Assembly (NCBI GenBank): GCA_036023115.1
Contig: JAYKKT010000040.1
Location: 5,429,001-5,493,000 of the forward strand
Length of the DNA: 64,000 nucleotides
Direction of reading: 5' to 3'
DNA from: Brasenia schreberi
Lineage: Eukaryota > Streptophyta > Magnoliopsida > Nymphaeales > Cabombaceae
Part shown: positions 10,720-23,450 of the stretch, one piece after another
How positions within the stretch are numbered: the first letter of the stretch is position 1
Layout: each line of letters begins with the position of its first letter
Notes under the pieces: generated by a model
Databases searched by the model: none
Seen by the model: the letters and a program-made list of their open reading frames with translations, nothing else
Told to the model about the DNA's origin: nothing
Position numbers and translations under genes: made by a program

Positions 10720-13700
10720 ATGGAGAAGACTAGAAGAGCAGCTAGGGACAAAACAAGTCCATCCCATCGGTCAGAGGAAGATGATGTGCTGACGCAGCTA
10801 TTGCAAAGGATAGAGGCTTTACAAGCTAGTCAAGGCTCTATTAGAGTTACTCAAGACTGTATGAGAGCTAATCAAGACTCTACGAGACAAAGCCAAGTTC
10901 AGTTGGTTGTACAGGTTGCTAGACTCCAAAAGCAGCCTATGTCACCAGATACCAATGCAGATGTCCATCTTCAGACTCCGATTTCTCTCGTAAGAACGCG
11001 TGAGACAGCATGCAATCTAAATCTTTCAACCTCAAAAATTAAAGTCCCCGAGCCAACACCCTTTGGTGGTGTTAGAGATAGGAAGTTATTGGAAAAATTT
11101 CTATGGGATTTAGAGTGATACCTAAGTGTATCCCAAGTAGCTAAAAATAGCAAAGTGCTATACTTATTTTTGAGAGATGACGCAAAGGTTTGGTGGCGCA
11201 TGCGAGAAGACGCAGCCGCCAATGATGGTGTTGCACTTCCCTCAACTTGGGAAGAATTTCGCATTGAACTGAGGAAGCAGTTCACTCCTACGAATTGTGG
11301 TCATCGAACCAAGGAGCTTCTATCCAAACTGAAGTGCACAGGTACTCTACACGAGTATGTTTAACGATTTAGCTCATTACTCTTAGAAGTTCGAGACATG
11401 TCCGAAGTAAACAAGTTGTTGTACTTCGAGCAGGGCTTACAGCCTTGGGCCTAAGTGGAACTTAGGCGTAGATGTCCCTCTACCATCATTGAAGCAATTG
11501 CAGCTGTAGAGACCTTCGTGGATCTTAGATCCACAAAGACTCAAGGTAATCCTAAGAAAAAGGAAAAGAAGTCGAGTATGGGAAAAGGTAAGTCTAAGAA
11601 ATGGAATAAGGATAAAAAGAACAAGGGATCATCGAGTAATTCAAAGAAATGATCAAATGGAAACAAAGATAAAAACGTGCCTTCTAAGGATTAAAAAACT
11701 CAGGATACATGTTTCATTTGTCAATGTCCACATCTTATGAGGTTTTACCCCAAAAAGGCAAAGATAGTTGCGATGATCGCCGAAGAAGCACCAGAGGACG
11801 CTAGTGCTAGCACCAGCGCCCAAGCAGCATCATTACAACTCTTAGTTGTCGCCTGCGTGCGGGATGAGCCACGCCGTAGTCTAATTTTTGTGGAGACACA
11901 CATATGCAATGTCGTAGTGCGCATCTTAGCATACACTAGTACATCTCATTCGATCATTTCTACCTCTCTAGCAACATAGTGGGGTTTGAGGCTAGAGCAG
12001 TCTGAGCAACGATTGAAGACGGTAAACACAAATGCTCCTAGAGTGGCTGGAATAGCTAGAGCTTGCCGCCTCAAAGTTGGATGTCGGAGCGGTAGTTTGA
12101 ATTTTATAGTTAGTACTATGGACGACTTTGGAGTTGTCCTTGACTGTGATTTCTTTCGGGCAACGAGCATGATGGTTGCCCCACACCTTGGAGGTTTGGT
12201 GTGTGTGGATCTTACTCAGCCTAGATTTATACCTCAATGCAATCAAAGTAAGGCTCCTAATCTTCTAACGTGCGAAGCGATTTATTTATTTGTGATGCAA
12301 CTTAAGACTAGTATATGAAAGGGACACCCCACATTACTTGAAGTCTTGAGAGAAGATGAGATAGACTCAGGAGACATGAGGATTCCACCCGAGATTGAGC
12401 AGGTATTGCTCACCTTCCAGGACATGATACCGACAAATCTCCCAAAGACCTTACCACCTAGGCAGTGCACAGATCATGAGATTATGCTAGAATTGGGGGT
12501 GAAAGCGTCAACCCGTATCGCATATAGAATGAGTCCTCTAGAGCTAGAAGAGTTTAGAAAACAGTTGGGGGAGCTCTTGGAAGTAGGGTTGATACAATCA
12601 TCTAAGTCACCCTTTGGTTCGCTGGTACTGTTTCAGAAAAAATCTTATGGTTCTCTACGGACGTGAGTTGATTACCGAGCACTTAACAAGGTAACGGTGA
12701 AGGACCGTTACCCAATCCCACTAGTAGCCGATCTTTTTTATCGACTCGGAAGAGCAAAGTGGTTCACGAAGTTGGACCTTCAAATTTGCTATTGGCAGGT
12801 GAGAATTGCACCTAGGGATGAGGTCAAAATGGTCATGGTGACTCAATACGGAGCATACGAGTTCCTTGTGATGCCTTTCGAGCTCACAAATGCTCCAATA
12901 ACCTTCTTTAGGCTTTTGAACGAGGTATTGGCTTAGTATATCGACGAATTTGTGGTTGTATATCTTGACGATATTGTGATCTACAATCAGACCCTAGGAG
13001 AGCACGTCTGACATCTCACATTAGTCTTTAAGAGACTCAAATCACACTTTCTTTATGTAAAGAGAGAAAATTATGAATTTGCTAAGAACACCATCACATT
13101 TCTTGGGCATATTATCGACGGAGGTGAGATCCGCATGAACCCCAAGAAAGTTCGTGTCATTGAAGGGTAGGAAACTCCCAGAGATGTTAAAGAGTTACGA
13201 AGTTTCCTAGGGCTTGCGAACTATTATAGAAAGTTCATTCGAGACTTCTTAAAGATCATCGTGCCTTTGACTCAGCTATTGAAGAAAGGAAGAGCTTGGG
13301 AATAGAAACCCAAGTGCGTAGAGTCCTTCGAGACTCTCAAAGCCTTAATCTGTCAGGAACTCGTTCTACGTCTTTCAAATTTCAATAGGCCCTTTGAAGT
13401 TCATACGGACGCTAGTAAGAGGGGATTTAATTGATCGTGTAAGACAAGTTAAGGACGAGGATACTTCGTATGCGCATATTGTAACCCAAGTTCAATCAGG
13501 CATAACCAACAGATATGACATTAGAGATGGCTTGGTTTGGACCAAGGATCGCCATTTATTTATTCTTAGAATTGGAGATTTGAGAAAAATGTTGATGCGT
13601 GAAGTCCATTACGCGGAGTATGTCGGACATCTGGGGATTGAGCATATGGTTGCTTTGTCAGCACGTGGGTACTATTGGCCCCGCATGGTACGCGATGTAG

Positions 13701-14634
13701 CTGATACATCCGTGTGTGTCCTATATGCCAGTAGGATAAAGTAGAGCAACGACGACCAATTGGGTTGCTCTAGCCTCTTCCTGTTCGAGAGAGATCGTGG
13801 AAATCTGTTTTCATGGATTTTATATTAGGATTGCCTAAAGTAGACGACTTCAAGATGATACTGGTAGTTGTTGATCGGTTCTGGAAGTATGGTGTCTTTA
13901 TGCCCGCACCGCGTGAATGCAGTGTAAAAGAGATAGCACGTCTTTTCTTTAAAAATGTGGTAAAATATTTTGGCATCCCGAAAGAGATAGTCAGTGATCA
14001 TGATGCTCGCTTCACTAGTCGGTTTTGGATTGAATTGTTTAGATTGATGGGAACACGTCTCCTATTCTCATCAGCACAGCATACACAAACCGATGGTCAG
14101 ACTAAGAGACTCAACGCGATGCTAGAAGAGTATTTACGCCACTATGTCTCAACGAGCCAAAAGAACTGGGTGTCACTTCTAGAGGTGGCACAATACAGCT
14201 ATAATTCCCATAAAAGCTCAGTTACTGGGAAGAGTCTTTTTGAGCTTACATTGGGGTGACAGTCGCTTGGACCCTTGGAGCTTGTGCAAGGAGATGGGAC
14301 AGGGAATTGTCCAGTAGCCTTGCGTGAGGTACGCGATAGGCAAACCCTATACAAAGAAGCGAAGACTTCACTCGAGAGAGCAGAGGCCCGGATGATAAAG
14401 CAGGCAAACATGCATCAACGTGATGTTGAGTTTGACATTAGAGACGAGGTATGGCTTAGGATACCGAAATATATCCGAAAGCAAGTTTATAAAGGCAATC
14501 ACATGGGACTGAAGCTAAAGTACGATGGACCATTTAAAGTGATACAAAGGGTAGGTAAGGTAGCTTATCGACTGGATTTACTAGATCGTCTGAAGATCCA
14601 TTCAGTCATTCAGGTATCCGAGCTGAAGAAGTAA
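10720..14634 (+). pseudogene. gypsy gag-pol polyprotein, multiply interrupted
   Basis: The fragments lie almost entirely in one reading frame. They cover gag (about 10720-11650, with retrotransposon-gag features such as FLRDDAKVWW and KQFTP), a decayed zinc knuckle (about 11707-11745), and a protease whose DTGA/S active site has become YTSTSHS (about 11930). RT follows (about 12400-13080, with VKDRYPIPL and an intact YLDD at 12961-12972), then the connection region, the first strand of RNase H (VHTDASKRG, about 13402), and the integrase zinc-binding region (about 13430-13740, in another frame). The integrase core (13813-14259) has SDHDARF and QTDGQTKRLN, where the usual catalytic Glu is Lys at 14104-14106. 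In-frame stops begin at 11116, 11362, 11452, 11650, 11692, 11977, 12316, 12664, 12934, 13009, 13168, 13303, 13771, 14257 and 14632. Confidence 0.9.
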
Positions 14635-14821
14635 TTCGAAGACTCGCAGAGGCTTGATCGTCGACCACCACCGTTGGTCAGACAAGATATTCCAGCAGTC
14701 GAGACCATTGTCGCTCATAGAGTTCAGGGAGCGGGACCACGATGACAAATGCAATATGAGAAGATGCTTAGAGATTACCACGCGACCTCAAGAACGAGTC
14801 TGGATTTCGCTGGGGGAGAGT

Positions 14822-16090
14822 TGTCATGGACCTGAGTTCGTGGCAAGAGCACCCGTGCGTACCCATCTCCCGGAGGGCTTCACAACCTGCCATGTTGGCT
14901 TGAACATTTGTACATATGGTCAATGTATGTAAAATGGATCCTTTGTAAGGTTCGGGTAAGTATATAAACCCCGACTAGGTCATGTGAGTCTAGGTCTAGG
15001 TTAAGTCGTGTTGGTCCTAGGTCTAGTGGGCTTGGTCCAAGTCGAGTCGGTTTGACCCTTGGCTAGGTTTGGTCCAACCGGGTCTAGTTGACCCGGGTCC
15101 TAGTCAGTTAGAGCACCCTAGTATAGGTGGTGGCTTAGGTTGGGACGGTTGGTACATGTTGGGACAGGTGGTGCCTAGCTAGGAGGTGTTGGGACACCTC
15201 ACCGGCACCCTAAGGGAGGGAGCGGTTACCAGCCATAATTGTACCCCCTTGGAGGGAACGGTTACAAGTAACTGGTCGGGCTTGCCTTTAAAGGCACAGC
15301 CCTCTCCCTTGTGTAGGATTGTTGAACCGTGAGTGTGAAGTGAGTGTCCAGCTGAGTGCAGTGAGTGTTGTGAGAGAGTGAAGAGGAGGGAGGAAGACAG
15401 GGTTGGACAGCGCCCCTTTGCCACCAAACGCCCGCAGCAGCAGTCGTGCAGAACCCCTGAACCGAAGGTGTGCTAGTCACCTAGCGCCAACCTTGCAATG
15501 GAGCCTTGCAGCAGCAACAGCCCGTGTCGCTAGCCGTGCAGGAGTCGTGAACCTGCGCCAAAGTTTAGAGTGTCGAGCAGGTGTGAAGCGAAGTCCTAGT
15601 GCCAGCAGCCCCAGTAGAAGCTTGACGAACACAAACCTCTTCTTGGTGTCGACCAGAGAAATCTCTCCAATGCACTGCCTTGTGCACCCATCCAGTTCCC
15701 ACAACCGACCGTGCAACAGACAACCGAACTATAAAGGGGTGTTTTGGTTTGTGTAAACCTTTCCTGAATATCCAGTTAGGCGAGACCCTTCTGTGCGTGG
15801 TTCCAAGGGAACCTTAACTTATTGGAAACCCCGGTTGCACATGCTCTAATGGAAAAGTCGTGTGTTATGTTCCAAGCGTGTTTGACCAGTTTGCTTGAGT
15901 AATTCTTGCAGAGTCTTTGCGTGGAGATATGAAGGAGCATGATCCTGCATCCCAGCGACAGCCATTCTAAGGTAGTTCAACAGGGGGTAAGTGTTCATTG
16001 TTCGGGCTGATAGAATCGTCGGGCGATTCTAGCCATCACAGTGACGAGGGACTTAGAAAAAAAATTCGAGTCAAAATTCGTACTGTGACA
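14822..16090 (+). repeat. 3' LTR of the gypsy element
   Basis: A 1269-bp copy of the 5' LTR. It starts TGTCATGGACC and ends TACTGTGACA, with the TG...CA termini expected of LTRs. It is preceded by the purine tract at about 14811-14820. Confidence 0.9.
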
Positions 16091-16095
16091 CGGTC

Positions 16096-18572
16096 TACAT
16101 CTTTCGAGTCGTGTCGTTGCTTGCATAACATTTAATATATATTTGCATTACATTTGTACGAACGGTACAAATCATTAAGTGTTGTTAATAGTAACGATAT
16201 AAATCATCGTAGAGTTGAAAACATGAGGGTGTTAGCAATTTCTAGTTTTTGTATTTGTGTAGGGATACGTTTGCAGCTCCTTTTATCTGCTATGGGAGCC
16301 GAGCCGACCATAGATACGTTCTTCAACCAATTTAGCAAACAAAATTCTTGCTTCTTCTTTTCGAAAACGAGCATTTTAGCACAATGTCGATTGTTAATAT
16401 TACACTGTTCAATGATTGAAGATGCGCACCCCTCTAGCTGATTGGGTTAACATGATTTTGTAAACATGGTATACAAACATGTATGTTCAGCCACATCAGC
16501 TGAGTGATGCCGATACGCACGGAGTTAAGAAAGATTACCAAGAGCAAGATGAGCCGAACAATAAGCAGCTCATTCAGTATTAATTAAACCCAATTTTATG
16601 CCCCTCTGCTAAAGATGAACAAGTATTGCAGACGGTTACTCGAGTAAATTACCCGAAAGATTCTCCATTTTGTGAAAAGTTTTAAAATCGGACGGTTTGC
16701 TGCAAACTTGCGATAAATCAGACGTTTCTAAAGAGAAAACCCAAAACCCGACTCTACAGAACTTTGAGTTGTTTAACGGCCGTTGTGGTATTTGCCATCT
16801 GAATTCTTTTCTCTTCATTTCATATGTTTGAATCTCCTGAAACCATGTAGATCCATGAGTTGAATAACCATGGAACCAAAAGATCGTGCTCCCCATTACT
16901 CTTTTCAGCAAGTAGTCTTTGCCCTCTCCATTGTTCAATGAAGCTGCAACTTTTCCTTTCTTTGGTCAACTAAACTTCCTCCCATGATTCTCTCTTCACC
17001 GTCTTTCATGGTGGTACTGCGTCTGTGGCTCCTCCTCAAGCCATTAGGAGGAGGAGAGTGGCTTCGCCGGGAACTGAGTTCCTGATGTTTGGTGTGGATC
17101 TTAATCCTCTTCTGATCTTTTTTTGTGCAATTTAATTGAATCGAATGATTCATTTGCCTGGACTGCACTTTATGGTACTTCTTGCAATTTTCATTTATAC
17201 TGCCCTGGAGATCTCGTTTGTTGTTTTTGGCACTTTAGTACGTAATGCTCAGTACCATAAATAATCCTCAGTATGAAGTCAAGGATTTGCGTAAAGCATC
17301 CCAGAATGGCAGCATTACCAGCTACTCTTTTATAGTTGCCCCCATGTAAAAGGAACTGTGATGCTTTGGTTACTTGGGGGTGTTGCTGGCTTGCTCCTTG
17401 GGGAAATCTTTTTTATTTTTAGGGAGCATATCGGTGAATCGTGCCCTTCAATTACCCTCAATTGGAGTTCACACCTCTCATCGCCGAACTGTTGTACTCC
17501 TTTTTGGTCAAGGTCTGACAAACACTCGGTTTCCCAAATCTCGCAAGATATATACGTTCCTGTAACATTACACAAAGTGGCGAGTAATCTGAATTTTACA
17601 CTTTCGATATTAATTTGGTTTTCAATCAACACAAACTTGTGGTTTTGTTACTTATACTGTCTACTTTTTTCTTATAGGTACTTATTTATAAAAAAAATCT
17701 TAGCAAATTAATTGGAATAGCAGGCAGATGTGATGTTGTTTATTGCTTCCTTATCATGAGAATGTTCGTTTTCTAGTTTCTGCAATATACACCGATGATA
17801 CTGCATGATGTTAATTTCTGAAATTTGTCACAATATTAGAGATAATTTTTTAATAGGAATGTGGAATCTAGTTACGTGGGTAGACATTCGTTGCATTACC
17901 ACGTTTCCAATGACAACAGGACAAGTGAGAGGGAGTACATCTTTGAAGGAAAATAGAAGTAATGTGATGAACATGGAAGATTCAACCTGCTTGTTTCTGG
18001 CCGAAGCATGTATGCCATGACTTGCTTCCATTTTGCATCGTCAATGATTTCGGATGCACGATATGAAGTAGTTATAATTATTCAATCATCCTCCTAAAAT
18101 AGAAATAGTGGCCTGCTTGTTATCTAAAGCCTGTCCCTGATCCAAATGTTCAAGATTCATCATATGATACAGTAAATAAATGCTACAATTTTTTCCTCTC
18201 CTTCATAATTTTGAGAATCATTTGTTTCGAGTAATCCAAACTTCCACATTTTGTTTGACAGAAGGCCCAAAGGATAGCGCATACAAATTCTGGGGTTTTC
18301 ACAATCTTTGAAGCTTTTCATAGTTGGCAGACGGCTCAAGTAAATGGCAGGCATATTGCATTTTCTTGATTGTAGACATGGCACTACCTCATCCCAAAAG
18401 TTTTTCACGCCCAAGAGACAGATGAATAGTAAGCGTTTCAATCATTTCTAGGGCATAATTACAAGGAATATCATGACTCTAATGCACATAGTGTTGCTCT
18501 TATGTGTGCTCGCACATGCATATGTTTAAATGATTTTAATGAAGCTGTTGCTGATTAGTGAATGATATGCAG
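16096..18572. other. Intergenic / upstream part of the TRM-like pseudogene
   Basis: About 2.5 kb with no open frame that I recognise. It may contain the eroded promoter, first exon and first intron of the pseudogene that follows. I found no recognisable first TRM exon and no transposon ends beyond the gypsy flank at 16091-16095. Confidence 0.35.
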
Positions 18573-21500
18573 GGCTGGAAGCTCTAAGAAACAGCTTAGA
18601 TATACCAGAAGAAACATTTCAAAATCTATGCAGTAAGGAAGAAAGCATACCAGTAATTTTTTTTTAATCGAATGCCCTGTTAGCATGCTGTGTTTCCTTT
18701 CATTGCGACAAGTTGTTTTATTTGAATAAAGAGTCAGCTTTATTCATTTGACATCTTTTAAGTAAAACATTCTTTTGGGGTTGGAGAGGAAAATATTTTC
18801 TTAAGATTTGTTTCATTAAATGCAAATTGGTAGACCACTTTCACAGGCTATTATCTGGTAAATGTTCTTTGCACCTAGAAGATGCACCAGGGGCGTTCTT
18901 GTTTCGTGAAGGTTTCTTAATTTCATAAAGATGTCCACAGTCAAAATGACTTTTAGCATGTCTTATGCTGATGTACTCTCGCATCTATTTAATTAGGTCA
19001 TTTATCCTCCTTTGATATGTTTGGTAATCTGCATTAAGGCTTGTTTTCATCTTGCTTGCTCAATCAAGTAAATGTCATGATTCCTTTCGGATGAAACTCT
19101 ATTCTTGACAGAACAAGCAGAATACTATTAGGCCGCCACTACTTCATAGAAATATTGGGATAGCAATATTGAGATATCCACATCTTTCTCGAGAAAAATC
19201 TGTAATAGGATAGGTTCCTTGAGTATCTGCATATGAACTGTTGGTAGTAGTTTGTCAGTCCAAGACTGCTGTTTCCTCACCTTGGTTTGTTCTTCCATTC
19301 GTTGATGGGTTGGAAAAAATTTGGTAGCTCACACAAGTATCTCATCTTGAAGAACGTTAATGTTCATGAAACATGTCGGACTTGTGATCTGACGAATTCT
19401 GAAAATAGTTCTAAAGGCTCATGGTTTCTTTTACATGCTTCCTCATCAAGCTTTCTTTTGCTCGTAATCAATCTCAAGAAACACCGACAGCCTTTTTCTT
19501 TGTTGGAAGTTGACGTGATCTTATAAGAAAACTAGGCTTTATACCTGTTAGAAAGTCTCATCACCAAGAAATCATCTTCAGTTATTCCAAGAAATTGCAG
19601 GCACTCTGAACTTAATGATATACCCATATCCTGGTACTAAATCAAGTGTCTTGTATCTATAGTTTGTCATCATTCTAACCGTTTCTTTGGTGTCTCCAAA
19701 TGTAGTACCATTCTTATCATCTCTTATCTCACATACATAATGGCATTACATGATACAGAAACACCTTCTCATGGCATGTGACATATTCCTAGAAGTGTTG
19801 AGTATCAAGAGTCGCAATATGATGTGATACCAGCTCTTGAAACTGAGCAGGTCCGTTGATGCTTGTGCATCCATCTCCTTATTTGTTTGATATGCCAAGC
19901 TGCTACACTATTAACTCTAATGAGTGACTCATGAACTCCATAAATGTTAGTCTCCACTGCTTTTATGAAAATCACATTGCATGTTCTAGCTACTAAAGTT
20001 AGCTTCACAAATTGCTTTTCTACATGTAGCACCAACTGCGGCAGTATGATATGCATGCAGTTAATTCATCCTTAATGATTCAGAAATATAGTTCTACTAT
20101 GTAGCTTATGACTCATTCACGAAATTCTTGAACAATGTTTCTTTTTTTCAGTACTCATTTCAAGTGAAGCAAAACTCTTCGACTGGAACCCCCATGAAGA
20201 TATGGAAAGATGGAGAAACGCCAAATCCAGATGAGGCCAAGCAGAGCGTACCCAGTATTATAGCTCGTCTAATGGGCGTGGATAAGTTTCCATGAGACAC
20301 AAAACCATACACATCTGAAGGAAGTAAAGGTCCCAGTTCAAGAACTGTTGTAACTAAGGAGCCTGTTATCGGAAAGGAATTCAATCGTTGGAACCATGAA
20401 GCAAATGGAAAAAGAGAAGACCCTCTTAATCCCAGAACCAGCTCTAAGTTGTTGAAATCTATGGTTGTCGAACATCCCCAGGAACAGAGGCTGCAAAAAT
20501 TCAAGAAAGATTTTGAAGCATGGGACGCTTCAAGGCATGGCACAGCTCACGCAGCAGACGTAATAATCAAAGAGGCGGGTTTTGGAATGACCACCAAATT
20601 CTTGCACAGGAAAGGTTGATTAAGGAAAAAATAAGCCGATATGCCCACACTATCAAGAATCGAGCTAATAATAGGTCCTCCGAAGTTGCATACAATACCT
20701 TGAGCAGATCAAAGACAGATACTCAACTAACTGCTGAAATTTTTGAAGAAAATACACCTAAAATGTCTCAAGAAAATAATGTGGAAGTTATACAAATGCA
20801 GGAACTTACTAGAAATAATGATCTCGATCAAAGCTGTTTCATAGAACAGCAAATGAGGCCATTGCCTACAAGAATAGTACTGTTGAAGCCTGGACCTGAA
20901 AGATTTGGAGACTCATGATTTTTAAGCTCCATCAGCGGGAATAATAAAGGAAAATGGAGGTACCACAGATAGTAGCGGCAAGGCCAAAGAAAAGATTATG
21001 TTAGGGATCGAAGGCAGTACCTTAATCGAGGTTGAAAGGCCGCAAAGTGAGATCATGGGTTCCTACTATGATAGAAAGGAAGTTCCTCTAGGGAAAGAAA
21101 CTTATCGTGTTATGTATGAGGAGGATGAGCAGGAGGTTACGTGTGATATGGATTTGCTGTCAGAACCAGCAACATCACAAAGATGTGATGCTCAGATTGA
21201 TGAAGCTGGTATTGAAACTTTGCTTGGAGAGGTCAAAGAAAGGCTTATGCTTGGCATGAAAACCAAGAAACGGCCGCCAAATGAAGCGAAGGGTTCTTGC
21301 TTTGATATACCCAAGAACCTCAACGAAAGTGCTAAGTTGATTGGAAAGCAAGCAAGTGGGGGCCTAATTAGAGAGATGCATTTGCTTTGTCGGAATCCAC
21401 AAGAACAAAGAGAGGCAATGGTCAGATTGATAGATCAGGCTTTGAGCCACTCGCTAACCAGGACACCCAAAAGCTCCTGCCAGAAAGGCAGAAGAATGTG

Positions 21501-23450
21501 TTAAGAAATGAAGCTGCTGTAGACAAACCAAAGGAAGCCAAAGGTGGGTCAAGGAATTCGACTTTTAATGAAGCAGAACTATCAACAGTTCGAGATCTCA
21601 TAAATACTAGAAATAAGGCAGTTCATCCAAGCAATGTACAAGATAAAGCTGAATCAAAAGGTAGTCCTCAACCAATTCAAACAATCACATCAGACGAAAG
21701 CATGAAATGGCTGAAGGCAACTCTGCGGAACAAAAGCACAGGAGAAGTAGGTTCAGTTTGAAAGGGAAAGTCTCAAGCTTGAGACACAGTTTGTCTGTTG
21801 GTGTCAAACTTTTCGGCAAGAAAACCAAGTCATCTAAGAGAGGAGCGGATGAATTTGGATTAACCAGTACTTTTGTGGCCCCCCCTTTAGTTTCCAGAAA
21901 CTTAACTGAGCAGGCAAGAATTTCAATCAAGCCTTCTCCTTTAAAGTTCAGAACCTATTTCTTCCCATGAGTTAACTCCAATCTTGAAATGTGGGATTAT
22001 TTTGTCCAGGAAAATGCGACGGACGTGCCAGCAAGTCCTCTTTCGTTGGGCAGTGAAAGCCAAGAAGAGGAAGCATCATGCACACCGACGTATCATTCCA
22101 GCGCATTCTCAACTCTTTGAGGTACCATTTACTGAGGAAGTTCCTGTACCGGAAGATCTCCAAGAGATCACTTCAGTTTCATTTCAGGATGTACCTTCGA
22201 GTGAAGAAGTTCCTGCACAAGTTCTCGAAGAGTCCAGTTCTGTCTCAACTCTTGATGTGCCTGAAGTTCCTGCGCCAGAAATTCTCCAGGAGATGGATTT
22301 AAATCTTCAAGGTCAGATTTCATATAAGATGCTACTTATTAATGGGATTGTTTTTCCTCCCCTCATTTATAGGAATCTTGAGGTTACCTTTGTAGTGATA
22401 CTGACCAAAGTGTCCAAAATAGTCCCAATATCACTAACACATATCAGCAGTCTGCCAGAAAGCTTGCCTTTTTAGCACACGAAATGTTTTTCAATGGCAT
22501 CATCTGCAACTGGCCTATTTCTTGATCCTGAGCAGTGCATTTGAAGTGTATAACCACCAGCCTCATGCCCAACACTGGTTTGGGAGGCGAACTGCATTTG
22601 GCTTCAACCACCAGCATTCCAACGGTCACAAGCACCCGACCTAATTCCGTTTGAGTCAGGTTGACTCATGATGGGGGTAAAGCCCCCGAAAGTTGGTTTC
22701 CTCCATTGGCAAGAATCAAACTGAAAACCTAGCTTAAGGGAAGCATGTCTCTAACCACTTGATCGAACCAAGAATTATTAGTTCGACTTATTTCTACTTC
22801 ACTCCAAAGGGTTCGTATTAGAATATGCATCAGACGTATGAAATAAAAAAAAGTCAAGGTAATTTCTGTATCAAAGTTGCCAAGATCTCAAACTGTTTTT
22901 GGCGTTTAAAATGTCCGGCTTCCCATCTCAAACCAGTATGCAGCCTTTTGAATGCGCTGTTTGTTACCTCCAGTGTAAGATATTACCAAGCAAACAGATA
23001 CCAGAGGCAGAGGTCCAACCGAGTAACGATACCGAGCACGATGTTGAGTTATTGACGCTAATGAGTTCTGAGAACTTGGATGGCATTATATCGATGTGGG
23101 ATTCCCCTCAAATATGCATTAGAAGTTGAGTTTTCGAAGAAGTGGAGGAGTCGTACAGTGACAACAAGAATGGAACAGTTCACGATTCCAAGGGAGGCAA
23201 GACATTCCATAAGATTCTCTTCTTCGACTGACTGAATTATCAAAATTGACTTCCTTAGCCACAACAACCACGCCAAAAGCAATTCCGGGGTCATCATTGA
23301 TGTACTGCAGAGGTCAGCAATTGCTGATTGAAGTATGTAACACGATATGCAACAGCATCAGCGTACCTTCGGCCGGTGAAGACACGTTAAATGATCCCTT
23401 TGCAAAGGATCTCGACACAAATCGGTGGGATGCATATGATGCCGGGTGAT
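18573..23450 (+). pseudogene. TRM/LONGIFOLIA-like (DUF3741/DUF4378 family) pseudogene
   Basis: Remnants of a TON1-recruiting-motif (TRM) type protein. A short exon at 18573-18652 encodes LEALRNSLDIPEETFQN and has intact AG and GT borders. The next exon starts at 20152 and carries STGTPMKIWKD and the family signature PSIIARLMGVD, then a TGA at 20293. Downstream pieces in shifting frames still show FKKDFEAWDASR (about 20500), LAQERLIKEK (about 20606), RIVLLKPGPER (about 20870), EVKERLMLGMK (about 21225) and FEPLANQDTQKLLPERQ (about 21440). The frame changes at least five times between 20152 and 22000, so it cannot encode one protein. The 3' part (22300-23450) is too eroded to show the DUF4378 end. 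TRM proteins link the TON1-PP2A complex to microtubules. That role is family knowledge and does not apply to this dead copy. Confidence 0.8.
22640..22790 (-). mobile_element. Possible SINE-like insertion (minus strand)
   Basis: Read on the minus strand, AGTGGTTAGAGACATGC (A-box-like) is followed about 35 bases later by GTTTGATTCTTGCC (B-box-like), then GGGGGCTTTACCCCC. This tRNA-related arrangement lies inside the TRM-like pseudogene. I could not define its ends or a target duplication. Confidence 0.4.

Larger units (their letters stand above)
8685..16090 (+). mobile_element. Ty3/gypsy LTR retrotransposon, full-length but inactivated
   Basis: The element has two long similar LTRs (8685-10020 and 14822-16090), a tRNA-Met-type primer-binding site just after the 5' LTR, a gag-pol frame (10720-14634) and a purine-rich tract GGGGGAGAG directly before the 3' LTR. 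Order of domains: gag, zinc-knuckle remnant, protease remnant, RT with YLDD, truncated RNase H, H2C2-type and core integrase. RT preceding integrase makes it gypsy rather than copia. The flanks are CAGTC on the left and CGGTC on the right, a likely 5-bp target duplication with one mismatch. It cannot be autonomous, because the coding frame has many stops, an internal deletion and a mutated integrase catalytic residue. Confidence 0.92.

Noticed and set aside
22444..23449. Separate genes in the 3' part of the TRM-like region
   Set aside because: Short ORFs in different frames with no domains, lying where the eroded TRM C-terminus is expected.
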